NCBI RefSeq assembly: GCF_001017175.1
Contig: NZ_LCYG01000004.1
Location: 62,001 to 126,000 of the forward strand
Source: Microvirga vignae
GTDB taxonomy: Bacteria > Pseudomonadota > Alphaproteobacteria > Rhizobiales > Beijerinckiaceae
DNA length: 64,000 bases
Reading direction: 5' to 3'
In this document: positions 25,629 to 35,215 of the stretch, piece after piece
Numbering within the stretch: position 1 is the stretch's first letter
Layout of the letters: the number at the start of each line of letters is the position of its first letter
Position numbers and translations under genes: made by a program
Notes under the pieces: generated by a model
Told to the model about the DNA's origin: nothing
What the model saw: the letters and a program-made list of their open reading frames with translations, nothing else
Database searches by the model: none

Positions 25629-27752
25629 ATGGCACTCACCCTAATTATCTTGGGCGGGCTTCTCTCGATTGCGTATGGCCTCTGGGCCATCAGCGACGTG
25701 ATGAAGCGGGACGCCGGTTCTCAGCGCATGCAGGAAATTGCAGGCGCGGTCGCTGAGGGCGCGAAAGCCTATCTCCGCAGGCAATATACAACGATCGCGA
25801 TTGTGGGCGTGGTGCTCTTTGCCATCATCGCCTACTTCCTCGGGATCCGCGTCGCGATCGGCTTCGCCATCGGCGCGATCCTTTCGGCCGCTGCAGGCTT
25901 CATCGGCATGAACGTTTCCGTTCGGGCCAATGTCCGCACCGCTCAGGCCGCCACGCAATCGCTCGGCGGCGGCCTCGACGTGGCTTTCAAGGCAGGCGCC
26001 GTCACGGGCATGCTGGTGGCGGGGCTCGCGCTTCTCGGTGTTGCGCTCTACTTCGGTTATCTCACCCGCATCGCTGGCCTCAACTCCGCCGACCGCGTGG
26101 TGATCGACAGCCTCGTGGCTCTCGGCTTCGGCGCTTCGCTCATTTCGATTTTCGCCCGTCTCGGCGGCGGCATCTTCACCAAGGGTGCGGATGTCGGCGG
26201 TGATCTCGTGGGCAAGGTGGAGGCGGGCATTCCGGAGGACGATCCGCGCAATCCCGCAACGATTGCTGACAACGTGGGCGACAATGTCGGCGACTGCGCC
26301 GGCATGGCCGCCGACCTCTTCGAGACCTATGCGGTGACCGTGGTCGCCACCATGGTGTTGGCTGCGATCTTCTTCGCCGGTCAGCCGGTCCTGGATTCGA
26401 TGCTGCTCTACCCGCTCGGCATCGGCGCGGTCTGCATTCTCACCTCGATCATCGGCACCTTCTTCGTGAAGCTCGGTCAGAACGAGTCCATCATGGGCGC
26501 GCTCTACAAGGGCCTCATCGTGACGGGCATTCTCTCCATCATCGCCATCGGCGTCGTGACCTGGCAGATGATCGGCTTCGGCCCAATTGCGGGCACCGAA
26601 TACACGGGCCAGTCGCTGTTCTGGTGTGCCGTCATCGGTCTCGCGGTCACGGCGTTCATCGTCGTGATCACCGAGTACTATACCGGTGTCGGTTTCCGTC
26701 CCGTGCGCTCCATCGCCCAGTCCTCCGTGACGGGGCATGGCACGAACGTGATCCAGGGCCTCGCGGTGTCGCTCGAATCGACGGCGCTGCCGACCATCGT
26801 GATCATCGCGGGGATCATCGTGGCCTTTAAGCTCGCGGGCCTCTTCGGCATCGCGATTGCGGTGACCGCCATGCTGGCGCTCGCAGGCATGATCGTGGCG
26901 CTCGATGCTTTCGGTCCGGTGACCGATAATGCGGGTGGCATCGCCGAAATGGCGGGTCTTCCGAAGGAAGTGCGCAAGTCCACGGACGCGCTCGATGCTG
27001 TCGGCAACACCACGAAGGCCGTTACCAAAGGCTATGCCATCGGCTCCGCAGGCCTTGGCGCTCTCGTGCTCTTCGCGGCCTACACCTCCGACCTCAACCA
27101 CTTCACGCAGAATGCGGCCCAGTATCCGTACTTCCAAGACGTGAAGCCGGACTTCTCTCTGGCGAATCCGTACGTGGTCGTTGGCCTCCTCTTCGGCGGC
27201 CTGATCCCATTTCTATTCGGTGGCATCGCCATGACGGCGGTGGGCCGTGCGGCAGGCTCCGTCGTGGAAGAGGTGCGCCGTCAGTTCCGCGAGAAGCCGG
27301 GCATCATGCAGGGCACCGACCGTCCCGATTACGGTCGCGCGGTGGACATGCTCACCCGCGCCGCGATCAAGGAAATGATCGTGCCGTCGCTCCTGCCAGT
27401 GCTGGCGCCGATCGTAACTTACTTCGTGGTCTTCTGGATCGCCGGCAAGTCGCAGGCCTTCTCGGCCGTGGGCGCGATGCTCCTCGGCGTGATCGTGACG
27501 GGTCTCTTCGTCGCGATCTCCATGACCTCCGGCGGCGGCGCCTGGGACAACGCGAAGAAGTCCTTCGAGGACGGCTTCACGGATGCTTCCGGAACGACGC
27601 ACCACAAAGGTTCCGAGGCTCACAAGGCATCCGTAACGGGCGACACCGTCGGCGATCCCTACAAGGATACGGCAGGCCCTGCCGTGAACCCCGCGATCAA
27701 GATCACCAACATTATCGCTCTGCTGCTGCTGGCGATCCTGGCGCATTCGTAA
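25629..27752 (+). CDS. hppA: K+-insensitive pyrophosphate-energised proton pump
   Basis: Membrane-embedded H+-translocating pyrophosphatase that couples PPi hydrolysis to proton export. 707 residues, about 16 membrane helices. The substrate site is visible as [20 protein letters not shown] and [20 protein letters not shown], and a further acidic site near [16 protein letters not shown]. The segment [10 protein letters not shown] has Lys where K+-dependent enzymes have Ala, marking the K+-independent class. The frame extends upstream to 25509, but [10 protein letters not shown] at 25629 (or 25626), close to AAGGA, is the sensible start. A terminator follows within 25 bases; the gene is probably monocistronic. 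Confidence 0.93.
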   Translation: MALTLIILGGLLSIAYGLWAISDVMKRDAGSQRMQEIAGAVAEGAKAYLRRQYTTIAIVGVVLFAIIAYFLGIRVAIGFAIGAILSAAAGFIGMNVSVRANVRTAQAATQSLGGGLDVAFKAGAVTGMLVAGLALLGVALYFGYLTRIAGLNSADRVVIDSLVALGFGASLISIFARLGGGIFTKGADVGGDLVGKVEAGIPEDDPRNPATIADNVGDNVGDCAGMAADLFETYAVTVVATMVLAAIFFAGQPVLDSMLLYPLGIGAVCILTSIIGTFFVKLGQNESIMGALYKGLIVTGILSIIAIGVVTWQMIGFGPIAGTEYTGQSLFWCAVIGLAVTAFIVVITEYYTGVGFRPVRSIAQSSVTGHGTNVIQGLAVSLESTALPTIVIIAGIIVAFKLAGLFGIAIAVTAMLALAGMIVALDAFGPVTDNAGGIAEMAGLPKEVRKSTDALDAVGNTTKAVTKGYAIGSAGLGALVLFAAYTSDLNHFTQNAAQYPYFQDVKPDFSLANPYVVVGLLFGGLIPFLFGGIAMTAVGRAAGSVVEEVRRQFREKPGIMQGTDRPDYGRAVDMLTRAAIKEMIVPSLLPVLAPIVTYFVVFWIAGKSQAFSAVGAMLLGVIVTGLFVAISMTSGGGAWDNAKKSFEDGFTDASGTTHHKGSEAHKASVTGDTVGDPYKDTAGPAVNPAIKITNIIALLLLAILAHS

Positions 27753-27775
27753 CGCTGCAAAAAGCGAACCCCTCC

Positions 27776-27803
27776 AAACCCGCGGCTTACGCTGCGGGTT
27801 TTT
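27776..27803 (+). terminator. Intrinsic terminator of hppA
   Basis: AAACCCGC (27776-27783) pairs with GCGGGTTT (27794-27801), followed by further T. It is 24 bases after the hppA stop. Confidence 0.75.
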
Positions 27804-27820
27804 GTGAATGGGACGGAAAA

Positions 27821-27854
27821 AGGAAAAGGCCGGGACATGTCCCGGCCTTTTCCT
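27821..27854 (-). terminator. 34-bp perfect palindrome, terminator for bamE
   Basis: A 17-bp arm (27821-27837) is followed immediately by its exact complement (27838-27854); in practice the innermost bases form the loop. The arms end in AGGAAAAGG/CCTTTTCCT. It lies 19 bases after the minus-strand bamE stop and follows the hppA terminator, so the convergent genes have back-to-back stop signals. Confidence 0.7.
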
Positions 27855-27873
27855 GTCGGGATGGAAAGTTTTC

Positions 27874-28329
27874 TTACGAACCGAACGGATTGAAGTTGTT
27901 CGTACCGCGCAGGATTTGTCCGAGGAAGCTCGTCTCCTGGCCGCCGGACGGGGTGGTGCGGCTGATGAAGTCGAACACCTGACCGTCCTGGAGACCGTAG
28001 AGGGCCACGCGCTCGACACGCAGGTTGTTGTCGAAATAGACCGCGGTGACCCGCTGATCCACGACTGTTTCGCCCATGAACCGGAGGGGGCGGCGGGATT
28101 TCTGGCTGATGTAGTACCAGTTCTTGTTGCCGACCGTTGACACCGTCGAGGGCGTGCCGAGGGTCTGGAGGACCTGCTCGCCGCTCATGCCCTTCTTGAC
28201 CTGGGCCACGGCGTTCTCGTCCAGCTGGTATCCGCGGGCATACTCCTCGCCCATGGTGCAGGCGGCAACGGAGGTGGCCAGGAAAGTCGCAGTAGCCAGG
28301 CGTACCAAAAGGGTATGATATCGACGCAT
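27874..28329 (-). CDS. bamE: Outer membrane protein assembly factor BamE (SmpA/OmlA family)
   Basis: Lipoprotein subunit of the BAM complex that inserts beta-barrel proteins into the outer membrane. 151 residues with a lipoprotein signal ending in the lipobox VAAC (Cys24). The BamE core starts at QVKKGMSGEQVLQTLGTPST and continues with WYYISQKSRRP and RVTAVYFDNNLRVERV. Divergent from the bc1-chaperone gene (101-base gap) and convergent with hppA. Confidence 0.9.
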   Translation of the reverse strand: MRRYHTLLVRLATATFLATSVAACTMGEEYARGYQLDENAVAQVKKGMSGEQVLQTLGTPSTVSTVGNKNWYYISQKSRRPLRFMGETVVDQRVTAVYFDNNLRVERVALYGLQDGQVFDFISRTTPSGGQETSFLGQILRGTNNFNPFGS

Positions 28330-28430
28330 CGTACGGTTCTTCCAGGAATGCGGCGCGGATACTTGCGCCTGTGGATCGGGATGGCGTAACCCGAAGGTTC
28401 GAATTTGACAAGCTTTAGAAGGGAAAGGCT

Positions 28431-28976
28431 GTGATCTTCAGTCTCTTCCGCAAGGATCCCCGGCGCACGGCCATCGCGACTCTCTATGCGAGAATCGCCA
28501 ATGCCTCCCGCCATCCGGGTCTCTACGCGGCACTCGGCATCCCGGATACTCTTGAGGGGCGGTTCGAATCCCTCTCTCTCCACATGATCATTGCCTTGCG
28601 GGCTCTGAGGCAACTTCCGCCCCCTGCGGATGATGTTGCCAAGGACCTGACGGATGCCTTTTTCCGGGATATGGACGCCTCTTTGAGGGAAATGGGCGTC
28701 GGCGACACGGTTGTGCCTAAGCGCATGAAGAAGGTGGCTGCGGCGTTCTATGGTCGGGCCCAGGCCTATGATCCGGCCCTCAATGCCGGGGACGAGAGCG
28801 CATTGGCCGAGGCACTCGGACGGAACGCCTTAGGGGGCGATGCACCTGCCGCTTCTCTGGCGCGTTATGCCCTGGCGGCGGACAAGGGTCTTAAGGCCGT
28901 CACGCTTGACGTGTTACTCGAATCCGGGCCCGCTTTCCCCGTGCCCGAGGCCTTCACAGAGGAGGGAAGCCGATGA
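28431..28976 (+). CDS. Ubiquinol-cytochrome c chaperone family protein
   Basis: 181-residue protein of the CBP3/UQCC1-like family (PF03981), which assists cytochrome b/bc1 assembly in mitochondria. The conserved core is LYARIANASRHPGLYAALGIPDT, then FESLSLHMIIALRAL and DAFFRDMDASLREMGVGD. The start is GTG 28431 after AAGGGAAAGG. It overlaps yceD by four bases (ATGA). Linkage bamE-chaperone-yceD is a recurrent alphaproteobacterial arrangement. The bacterial function is inferred from the mitochondrial homologue. Confidence 0.85.
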   Translation: MIFSLFRKDPRRTAIATLYARIANASRHPGLYAALGIPDTLEGRFESLSLHMIIALRALRQLPPPADDVAKDLTDAFFRDMDASLREMGVGDTVVPKRMKKVAAAFYGRAQAYDPALNAGDESALAEALGRNALGGDAPAASLARYALAADKGLKAVTLDVLLESGPAFPVPEAFTEEGSR

Positions 28977-29488
28977 CCCCTGAAACCGTAGGTCCCCTGT
29001 CGCGCCTCGTGGACGTCATGAACATTCCGCCTCGGGGGCAGGAGGTCCATGTAGAGGCGAGCGGCGAGGAGCGCGCCGCTTTGGCCAAGGATTTTGGGCT
29101 TCCCGGCATTCAGGCTCTCTCTGGTGACTTCAAGCTGACCACTTCGGCCAAGGGCATCCACGTGACGGGCCTGGTGAAGGCCTCGATCACCCAGGTCTGT
29201 GTCGTGACCCTGGATTCGTTCGATTCCGACATCGAGGAGGAGGTCGAGGTGGACTTCGCGGAGTCCTCAGGGATGCCCGCGGAACCGCCGACCGATATCA
29301 ACGAATACGAGCCGCCGGACGAGATCATCAACGGCCAGATCGACCTGGGAACACTCACCGCCGAGTTCCTGGCCCTCGGTCTCGACCCGTATCCGCGCAA
29401 GCCGGGGGTCGATTTCGATTACCGCGATCCGCGGGACGAGAAGGATTCGCCCTTCGCTGCTCTGGGCAAGCTGAGGACGGACAAGTAA
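28973..29488 (+). CDS. YceD/DUF177 family protein
   Basis: 171-residue member of the DUF177 family, linked to 23S rRNA accumulation in some organisms. The conserved patch [20 protein letters not shown] and the C-terminal [12 protein letters not shown] are visible; the protein is acidic. In many bacteria yceD precedes rpmF and plsX; here plsX follows directly and rpmF is absent. The start overlaps the upstream stop. Confidence 0.85.
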   Translation: MTPETVGPLSRLVDVMNIPPRGQEVHVEASGEERAALAKDFGLPGIQALSGDFKLTTSAKGIHVTGLVKASITQVCVVTLDSFDSDIEEEVEVDFAESSGMPAEPPTDINEYEPPDEIINGQIDLGTLTAEFLALGLDPYPRKPGVDFDYRDPRDEKDSPFAALGKLRTDK

Positions 29489-29514
29489 AACGATCTCTCG
29501 GAAATGATGGGTTT

Positions 29515-29554
29515 CAGAGGCTCCCAGCCTCTGAGCCCTGTTGTGCTGAGGGCT
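29515..29554 (+). terminator. Two tandem hairpins between yceD and plsX
   Basis: CAGAGGCT/AGCCTCTG (29515-29522 and 29526-29533) is an 8-bp stem with a 3-base loop, followed directly by AGCCCT/AGGGCT (29534-29539 and 29549-29554). There is no T-run, so this is a weak terminator, processing site or attenuator at best. Confidence 0.35.
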
Positions 29555-29631
29555 ACAGAATTCGGTTGCGATGCCAACGCAAACCGGTATTTTCCGCCCC
29601 CTGTTCAAGCCGAAAGAAAGAAAAAGCGGTT

Positions 29632-30666
29632 ATGTCGAAGCCAGTGCGTATTTCGCTCGATGCGATGGGGGGGGATCATGGCCCGTCCATCGTCATCCCT
29701 GGTGCGGCCCTGGCCCTCGAGCGGCATCCCCATATCCGTTTTCTCATGTTCGGCAACGAGGCGGTCATCACGCCTCTCCTGAATGCCCATCCCAAGCTGA
29801 AGGCAGCGACCGAGCTTCGTCACACCGACATCGCCATTGCCATGGACGAGAAGCCGAGCCAGGCGATCCGCATGGGCCGCGGCAAATCATCCATGTGGAA
29901 GGCGGTGCAGGCCGTCCGGGACGGGGAGGCGGATGCCTGCGTCTCCGCGGGCAATACCGGTGCCCTCATGGCGACGGCCAAGATCTGTCTAAAGACCATG
30001 GCCCATATCGAGCGCCCGGCGATTGCCGCCATGTGGCCGACCATGCGGAGCGAGAGTATCGTGCTCGATGTCGGCGCCACCATCGGTGCGGATGCGGGGC
30101 ACCTCGTCGATATGGCCATCATGGGCGCCGCCATGGCTCGCATCGTGTTCGATCTGGAGCGCCCCACCGTGGGTCTGCTCAATGTGGGCACGGAAGAAAT
30201 TAAGGGGATCGAGGCCGTCAAGGAAGCTGGCCGCATTCTGAAGGACATGGATGCTCCTTATCTGGATTATCGCGGCTTCGTGGAGGGCGACGATATCGGC
30301 AAGGGAACCGTCGACGTGGTGGTGACCGAAGGCTTTACGGGCAACATTGCCTTGAAGACCGCCGAGGGCACGGCCAAGCAAATCGGCCAGTACCTGCGCT
30401 CCGCCATGAGCCGCACGCTGATGGCTAAGATCGGCTATCTGTTCGCGAAACAAGCCTTTAACGCTCTCAAGGACAAGATGGACCCGCGCAAGGTCAATGG
30501 CGGTGTCTTTCTTGGACTCGAAGGCGTGGTCGTGAAGAGCCACGGCGGCACGGACGATCTAGGCTTCGCCAGTGCCATCGACGTGGCCTACGACATGGCG
30601 CATTTTGAATTGATGAACACAATTCGGGGCATGCTGGAGCATGATCCGGTCGGGCACTCGGCCTGA
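29632..30666 (+). CDS. plsX: Phosphate acyltransferase PlsX
   Basis: Converts acyl-ACP to acyl-phosphate for phospholipid synthesis. 344 residues with [13 protein letters not shown] at the N-terminus and [15 protein letters not shown], then [10 protein letters not shown] and [20 protein letters not shown] 29632 was chosen over an earlier in-frame ATG (29566) because the family starts just before ISLDAMGGD. fabH begins 13 bases after the plsX stop. Confidence 0.95.
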   Translation: MSKPVRISLDAMGGDHGPSIVIPGAALALERHPHIRFLMFGNEAVITPLLNAHPKLKAATELRHTDIAIAMDEKPSQAIRMGRGKSSMWKAVQAVRDGEADACVSAGNTGALMATAKICLKTMAHIERPAIAAMWPTMRSESIVLDVGATIGADAGHLVDMAIMGAAMARIVFDLERPTVGLLNVGTEEIKGIEAVKEAGRILKDMDAPYLDYRGFVEGDDIGKGTVDVVVTEGFTGNIALKTAEGTAKQIGQYLRSAMSRTLMAKIGYLFAKQAFNALKDKMDPRKVNGGVFLGLEGVVVKSHGGTDDLGFASAIDVAYDMAHFELMNTIRGMLEHDPVGHSA

Positions 30667-30679
30667 GGAAAGTATTACC

Positions 30680-31657
30680 TTGAAACGTATCCGTTCCATC
30701 GTACGCGGCATCGGGTCCTACCTGCCGAAGCGAAAGCTGACCAACCAGGAGCTCGAGAAGATCGTGGACACCACGCACGAGTGGATCGTGCAGCGGACCG
30801 GCATCGAGCAGCGCTACATCGCGGATGACAGTGAGACCACATCGGTCCTCGGCATCAGGGCTGCCGAAGCCGCGCTCGCCGATGCGGGGCTGACGGCGCA
30901 GGATATCGACCTCATCGTCTGCGCCACTTCGACGCCGGACCATACCTTCCCGTCCACCGCGACGATGATTCAGAATGGTCTAGGGATCACGCACGGCGCG
31001 GCGTTTGACCTGCAGGCGGTCTGCACCGGCTTTGTCTATGCGGTCGCCACCGCTGACAAGTTCCTCCAGTCCGGCTCGCACAAGCGCGCGCTCGTGATCG
31101 GCGCGGAGACCTTTTCGCGCATCCTCGACTGGAACGATCGCACCACCTGCGTTCTCTTCGGCGACGGCGCCGGTGCACTCGTTCTCGAAGCCCAGGAAGG
31201 CGAGGGAAACTCTGCCGACCGGGGCATTCTGACCTCGCAGCTGCGCTCGGACGGCCGCTACCGCGAGAAGCTTTATGTCGATGGCGGCCCGGGCTCCACG
31301 AAGACCACCGGTATCCTGAAGATGGAGGGCAGGGAGGTCTTCAAGTTCGCCGTCGGTATGGTCACCGATGTTGTGCAGGACGCCTTCAAGGCCAGCGGCA
31401 CGACGCCCGAAGAGCTGAAGTGGTTCGTGCCGCATCAGGCCAACAAGCGCATCATCACCGCCAGTGCCGACAAGCTCGGCATTGCGCCCGAGAAGGTGGT
31501 GATCACCGTCGACAGGCACGGCAATACCTCGGCGGCCTCGATTCCACTGGCTCTCGATGTCGCCCGCAAGGACGGGCGGATCAAGGATGGCGACCTCGTC
31601 ATGATCGAGGCCATCGGCGGAGGCTTCACGTGGGGCAGTGCGCTCATTCGCTGGTAG
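30680..31657 (+). CDS. fabH: 3-oxoacyl-ACP synthase III (FabH)
   Basis: Starts fatty-acid synthesis by condensing an acyl-CoA primer with malonyl-ACP. 325 residues with the catalytic triad: Cys in [11 protein letters not shown], His in [11 protein letters not shown] and Asn in [23 protein letters not shown] ends the protein. TTG 30680 is preferred over an ATG at 30641 inside plsX: GAGGAAAG precedes it and the N-terminus ([17 protein letters not shown]) then matches family length. Followed by ihfA after 127 bases. Confidence 0.94.
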   Translation: MKRIRSIVRGIGSYLPKRKLTNQELEKIVDTTHEWIVQRTGIEQRYIADDSETTSVLGIRAAEAALADAGLTAQDIDLIVCATSTPDHTFPSTATMIQNGLGITHGAAFDLQAVCTGFVYAVATADKFLQSGSHKRALVIGAETFSRILDWNDRTTCVLFGDGAGALVLEAQEGEGNSADRGILTSQLRSDGRYREKLYVDGGPGSTKTTGILKMEGREVFKFAVGMVTDVVQDAFKASGTTPEELKWFVPHQANKRIITASADKLGIAPEKVVITVDRHGNTSAASIPLALDVARKDGRIKDGDLVMIEAIGGGFTWGSALIRW

Positions 31658-31784
31658 GAATATAGACCATCTGGCCTAAATGGTAACCGCTTGACGACAA
31701 CTCTAAGGTTGACCATACGGAGCCATCTGCATAGCGTCTTAACCGATTGAAAGACCAAAGAACTCATTCTTGCTGGGGAGCTCA

Positions 31785-32096
31785 ATGGCTGGCAAAACTG
31801 TGACGAGAGCGGATCTGAGCGAGGCCGTCTACCAGAAGGTGGGCCTCTCAAGGACCGAATCAGCCGAGCTGGTCGAGAGGGTCCTGGCGGAGATCTGCGA
31901 CAGCTTGGCCGCCGGTGAGACCGTCAAGCTCTCGTCCTTCGGCTCTTTCGTCGTGCGCAGCAAAGGCGAGCGCGTCGGCCGCAACCCGAAGACGGGGGTC
32001 GAGGTGCCGATCGATCCACGCCGGGTCATGGTCTTCAAGCCGTCCAACGTGCTGAAGGCCTATATCAACGGCGAAACCGTCGAGGGTGAGGATTAA
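31785..32096 (+). CDS. ihfA: Integration host factor subunit alpha
   Basis: DNA-bending nucleoid protein, forms a heterodimer with IhfB. 103 residues: [19 protein letters not shown], the body [20 protein letters not shown] and the minor-groove arm with Pro in [24 protein letters not shown] 31785 has GGGGAG just upstream; an earlier ATG (31770) is less likely. Two TTGAC-like -35 elements lie in the 127 bases before it, without a strong -10. Confidence 0.94.
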   Translation: MAGKTVTRADLSEAVYQKVGLSRTESAELVERVLAEICDSLAAGETVKLSSFGSFVVRSKGERVGRNPKTGVEVPIDPRRVMVFKPSNVLKAYINGETVEGED

Positions 32097-32117
32097 GGCC
32101 TCGTGGCGGGCGGCTCC

Positions 32118-32612
32118 ATGGACAAGAGCCCTGACGCGTTCCGCACCATCAGCGAGGTGGCCGAGGATCTTGACCTGCCGCAGCATGTGCTGCGGTTCTG
32201 GGAAACCCGCTTCACCCATATCAAGCCTCTGAAACGCGGCGGCGGGCGTCGCTATTACCGCCCGGATGACGTCGATCTTCTCAAGGGCATCCGCCATCTC
32301 CTCTATGGCGAGGGCTACACCATCAAGGGCGTGCAGCGCATCCTCAAGGAGGAGGGTGTCCGCTTTGTCCAGGCTGTCGGGCGTGGCGAGGAGAGCGTGG
32401 CAGCGCCCCGTTCGGAGCCCGGGGAGACGGTTGCCGAGGACGATGAGGAGTTTCTCGCTCCTGAGAGTTCTGGTCCCGTTATCGTAGCCTCCGAATCTCT
32501 CCTGTCGGACGATACCTTGCGGAAGCTGCGAGCGGCCCTGGATGAATTGGTCGAATGCGATCGTGTTCTGAGATCCCTGAAGGTCTCGACTGAAACGCTC
32601 GGGTCTGAATAG
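32118..32612 (+). CDS. MerR-family transcriptional regulator
   Basis: 164-residue regulator with an N-terminal MerR winged helix ([20 protein letters not shown], then [15 protein letters not shown]). The C-terminal part is acidic and carries no cysteines that would mark a metal sensor. Pairing with ihfA is a conserved Rhizobiales arrangement. ATG 32118 gives the usual [11 protein letters not shown] start; GTG 32103 is an alternative. Target genes unknown. Confidence 0.85.
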   Translation: MDKSPDAFRTISEVAEDLDLPQHVLRFWETRFTHIKPLKRGGGRRYYRPDDVDLLKGIRHLLYGEGYTIKGVQRILKEEGVRFVQAVGRGEESVAAPRSEPGETVAEDDEEFLAPESSGPVIVASESLLSDDTLRKLRAALDELVECDRVLRSLKVSTETLGSE

Positions 32613-32713
32613 GCCAGGGCTCTTTTTCGTGCCTGACTTCGCTAAGGAGTCGGAAGGCTTGGATGCATCGTGCAGGTTTTTGTCATCGAGCCAAAAATGC
32701 GTGCAGGGAACGC

Positions 32714-32741
32714 TTGACAGGGGGCAGGGCGGCCCTTAAAC
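32714..32741 (+). promoter_or_regulatory. Promoter of tRNA-Asp
   Basis: A consensus -35 TTGACA (32714-32719) is followed after 16 bases by TTAAAC (32736-32741). The mature tRNA starts 34 bases past the -10, a plausible leader. A GC-rich discriminator region follows, as for stringently controlled stable RNA promoters. Confidence 0.65.
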
Positions 32742-32774
32742 CGCACCCCACGCACCGCTTCGGCGGTCCGATGC

Positions 32775-32851
32775 GCGGGCGTAGCTCAGTCGGTTAGAGT
32801 GCCGGCCTGTCACGCCGGAGGTCGCGGGTTCGAGCCCCGTCGCCCGCGCCA
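32775..32851 (+). tRNA. tRNA-Asp (anticodon GTC)
   Basis: Complete cloverleaf: acceptor stem GCGGGCG (32775-32781) pairs with CGCCCGC (32841-32847), discriminator G, and an encoded CCA (32849-32851). The anticodon arm CCGGC-CTGTCAC-GCCGG has anticodon GTC, and the T loop reads TTCGAGC. Sits alone between the MerR regulator gene and the iron-permease-like gene. Confidence 0.97.
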
Positions 32852-33038
32852 CTTCTCCCCACGACAATTCGATCAAAACGAACGTTCCGAGCCTCAGCTC
32901 AAGGCGGTTGCTCTGCATCTGCATTGCCGCCCAAGGGCCCGAAGCGTGGCACTTTTGTGGGCTTTGAGCATTTCCCCAGAGTTTCTGGCCGCTCATAACC
33001 TGAGCCATTCGGAGAAAGTGCAGGGCAGGGTCGCATTG

Positions 33039-33464
33039 ATGATCTCAAGGCATTTTACGAGCTTTTCCAACTGGGTGGCGCAGGTCTCCGGGCGCCCGAC
33101 GACCTTCGCCATCAGCCTCATCGTCATTCTTCTCTGGGCCTTGAGTGGTCCGATCTTTGGATTTTCCGATACGTGGCAGCTCGTGGTGAATACCGGGACC
33201 ACGATCGTGACCTTCCTGATGGTGTTCCTGATTCAGAACACCCAGAACAGGGACGGGGCGGCGATCCAGGCCAAGCTCGACGAACTGATCCGGGCGAGCG
33301 CTGCCCAAAACGTGTTCATCGGGATTGAACAGCTGACCCAGGAGGAACTCGACGAGATTCGGGCCAAATGCATGGCCAAGGCCAAGGCTGAAACCGCCGC
33401 AAATCAGGCAGAACACAGGGCTAACCGCAAGGCGGCCCAGGCTGCGGAACAAGCCACATCTTAG
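33039..33464 (+). CDS. Low-affinity iron permease family protein
   Basis: 141-residue membrane protein of PF04120. Two hydrophobic helices (TTFAISLIVILLWALSGPIFGF and QLVVNTGTTIVTFLMVFLIQ) are followed by the family signature NTQNRDGAAIQAKLDELIRA. The C-terminal 45 residues are a charged helix rich in Ala, Lys and Glu. An open frame runs back into the tRNA gene, so I set the start at ATG 33039, shortly before the conserved region. Iron transport is a family label from weak eukaryotic similarity; the bacterial role is unproven. Confidence 0.82.
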   Translation: MISRHFTSFSNWVAQVSGRPTTFAISLIVILLWALSGPIFGFSDTWQLVVNTGTTIVTFLMVFLIQNTQNRDGAAIQAKLDELIRASAAQNVFIGIEQLTQEELDEIRAKCMAKAKAETAANQAEHRANRKAAQAAEQATS

Positions 33465-33638
33465 TTTGGAATGGTTCTTTTTACGGCACCGCAAACACTT
33501 GTCAGGGAAGGGGATCTCGGATAAGCCTCCCGCCACAACCGCCGTTTGTCGCAGGACCTTTATTCAGGCCTTTCTGTGGCTTAAATGCGTGGCATGTCGC
33601 CGGCCTTCCGGCCGCGCTCCGTTCCTTCTGGGTGTCGT

Positions 33639-34004
33639 ATGACGAATCTCCTCGCCGACTACCTGCCTCTCGTGATCTTCATCGGCGTGTCGCTCCTGAT
33701 CGGGGTGGCGCTGCTCGTGGCGCCGTTCATCGTCGCCTACAGCAAGCCCGATACGGAAAAGCTGTCCGCTTACGAGTGCGGGTTCAATGCCTTCGATGAC
33801 GCACGCATGAAATTCGACGTGCGGTTCTATCTGGTCGCCATTCTCTTCATCATTTTCGACCTGGAAGTCGCCTTCCTGTTCCCCTGGGCCATCGTGTTCG
33901 GGAATCTGGGCTGGTTCGGCTTCGTCTCGATGATGATCTTCCTCGGCGTCCTGACTGTCGGCTTCGTCTATGAGTGGAAGAAGGGAGCCCTGGAATGGGA
34001 TTGA
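33639..34004 (+). CDS. nuoA: NADH-quinone oxidoreductase subunit A
   Basis: Small membrane subunit of complex I at the junction of the peripheral and membrane arms. 121 residues, three helices, with the conserved quinone-site loop [24 protein letters not shown]. First gene of a complete 14-gene nuo operon. No strong Shine-Dalgarno is seen before ATG 33639; the alternative upstream start at 33585 gives a non-family N-terminus. Overlaps nuoB by 10 bases. Confidence 0.95.
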   Translation: MTNLLADYLPLVIFIGVSLLIGVALLVAPFIVAYSKPDTEKLSAYECGFNAFDDARMKFDVRFYLVAILFIIFDLEVAFLFPWAIVFGNLGWFGFVSMMIFLGVLTVGFVYEWKKGALEWD

Positions 34005-34579
34005 TCTCCGATAACCAGTCCACCCTGGTGGCCCCCGCCCCACGCGGCATCATCGATCCCAATACCGGCAAGCCGGTGGGTTCGACCGATCCCTATTTCG
34101 TCTCCATCAACGACGAGCTGTCTGACAAGGGTTTCCTTGTGACATCGACCGAGGACCTCATCACCTGGGCGCGCACCGGCTCGCTCATGTGGATGACCTT
34201 CGGCCTGGCCTGCTGCGCCGTCGAGATGATGCAGATGTCCATGCCTCGGTACGATGCCGAGCGCTTCGGATTCGCGCCCCGCGCCTCACCGCGCCAGTCG
34301 GACGTGATGATCGTCGCCGGTACGCTCACCAACAAGATGGCCCCCGCCCTCCGTAAGGTCTACGACCAGATGCCGGAGCCGCGTTACGTCATCTCCATGG
34401 GCTCCTGTGCCAATGGTGGCGGCTACTATCATTATTCCTACTCGGTGGTTCGTGGCTGCGACCGTATCGTGCCGGTCGACATCTACGTGCCTGGCTGCCC
34501 CCCGACTGCGGAGGCGCTCCTTTACGGCGTTCTGCTTCTCCAGAAGAAGATCCGCCGCACCGGCACCATCGAGCGCTGA
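33995..34579 (+). CDS. nuoB: NADH-quinone oxidoreductase subunit B
   Basis: Carries cluster N2, the last iron-sulfur centre before ubiquinone. 194 residues with adjacent cysteines in [10 protein letters not shown], plus [15 protein letters not shown] and [12 protein letters not shown] [10 protein letters not shown]. The alphaproteobacterial N-terminal extension (about 30 residues) precedes the core. ATG 33995 overlaps the nuoA stop. Confidence 0.96.
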   Translation: MGLISDNQSTLVAPAPRGIIDPNTGKPVGSTDPYFVSINDELSDKGFLVTSTEDLITWARTGSLMWMTFGLACCAVEMMQMSMPRYDAERFGFAPRASPRQSDVMIVAGTLTNKMAPALRKVYDQMPEPRYVISMGSCANGGGYYHYSYSVVRGCDRIVPVDIYVPGCPPTAEALLYGVLLLQKKIRRTGTIER

Positions 34580-34594
34580 GCAAAGGTCATCTTC

Positions 34595-35197
34595 ATGAAT
34601 GCTGAGCTCCAAGCCCTGAGCGACCACATCGCCTCGTCCCTCGGCGAGGCGATCGGGGATCGCGCCGTCGCTTACAACGAGCTGACGATCGTCGCCCGCC
34701 GCGAGGACATCGTGCGTGTGGTGACGTTCCTGCGAGACGATCCGCAATGCCGCTTCGTCTGCTTCGTTGACATCTGCGGCGTGGATTATCCAGCCCGCGA
34801 GAAGCGTTTCGACGTGGTCTACCACCTCCTGTCGCCATATCAGAACCGCCGCATCCGTGTGAAAGTGGAGACGGACGAGGTGACCCCGGTTCCCTCGCTG
34901 GTCGAGGTGTTCCCGGCAGCGAACTGGTTCGAGCGCGAGGCCTATGACCTCTATGGCATCCTGTTCTCGGGCCATCCGGACCTGCGCCGTATTCTGACCG
35001 ATTACGGTTTCGAGGGTCATCCGCTCCGCAAGGACTTCCCGCTCACGGGCTATGTCGAGGTTCGCTACGACGATGGCCAGGGCCGCGTGGTCTACGAGCC
35101 GGTGAAGCTCAGCCAGGAATTCCGCAACTTCGACTTCCTCTCTCCCTGGGAGGGCACGGACTACGTGCTGCCCGGCGACGAGAAGGCCAAGGCATAA
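34595..35197 (+). CDS. nuoC: NADH-quinone oxidoreductase subunit C
   Basis: Peripheral-arm subunit (30 kDa type). 200 residues with the family pattern [32 protein letters not shown] and [19 protein letters not shown]. Separate from nuoD, unlike the nuoCD fusion of E. coli. 15 bases after nuoB and 18 before nuoD. Confidence 0.96.
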   Translation: MNAELQALSDHIASSLGEAIGDRAVAYNELTIVARREDIVRVVTFLRDDPQCRFVCFVDICGVDYPAREKRFDVVYHLLSPYQNRRIRVKVETDEVTPVPSLVEVFPAANWFEREAYDLYGILFSGHPDLRRILTDYGFEGHPLRKDFPLTGYVEVRYDDGQGRVVYEPVKLSQEFRNFDFLSPWEGTDYVLPGDEKAKA

Positions 35198-35215
35198 AGG
35201 CGGAAGGGGCCACCC

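Noticed and set aside
25641..27137. 498-codon minus-strand frame opposite hppA
   Set aside because: Shadow of hppA rich in His, Asp and Arg with no recognisable motif.
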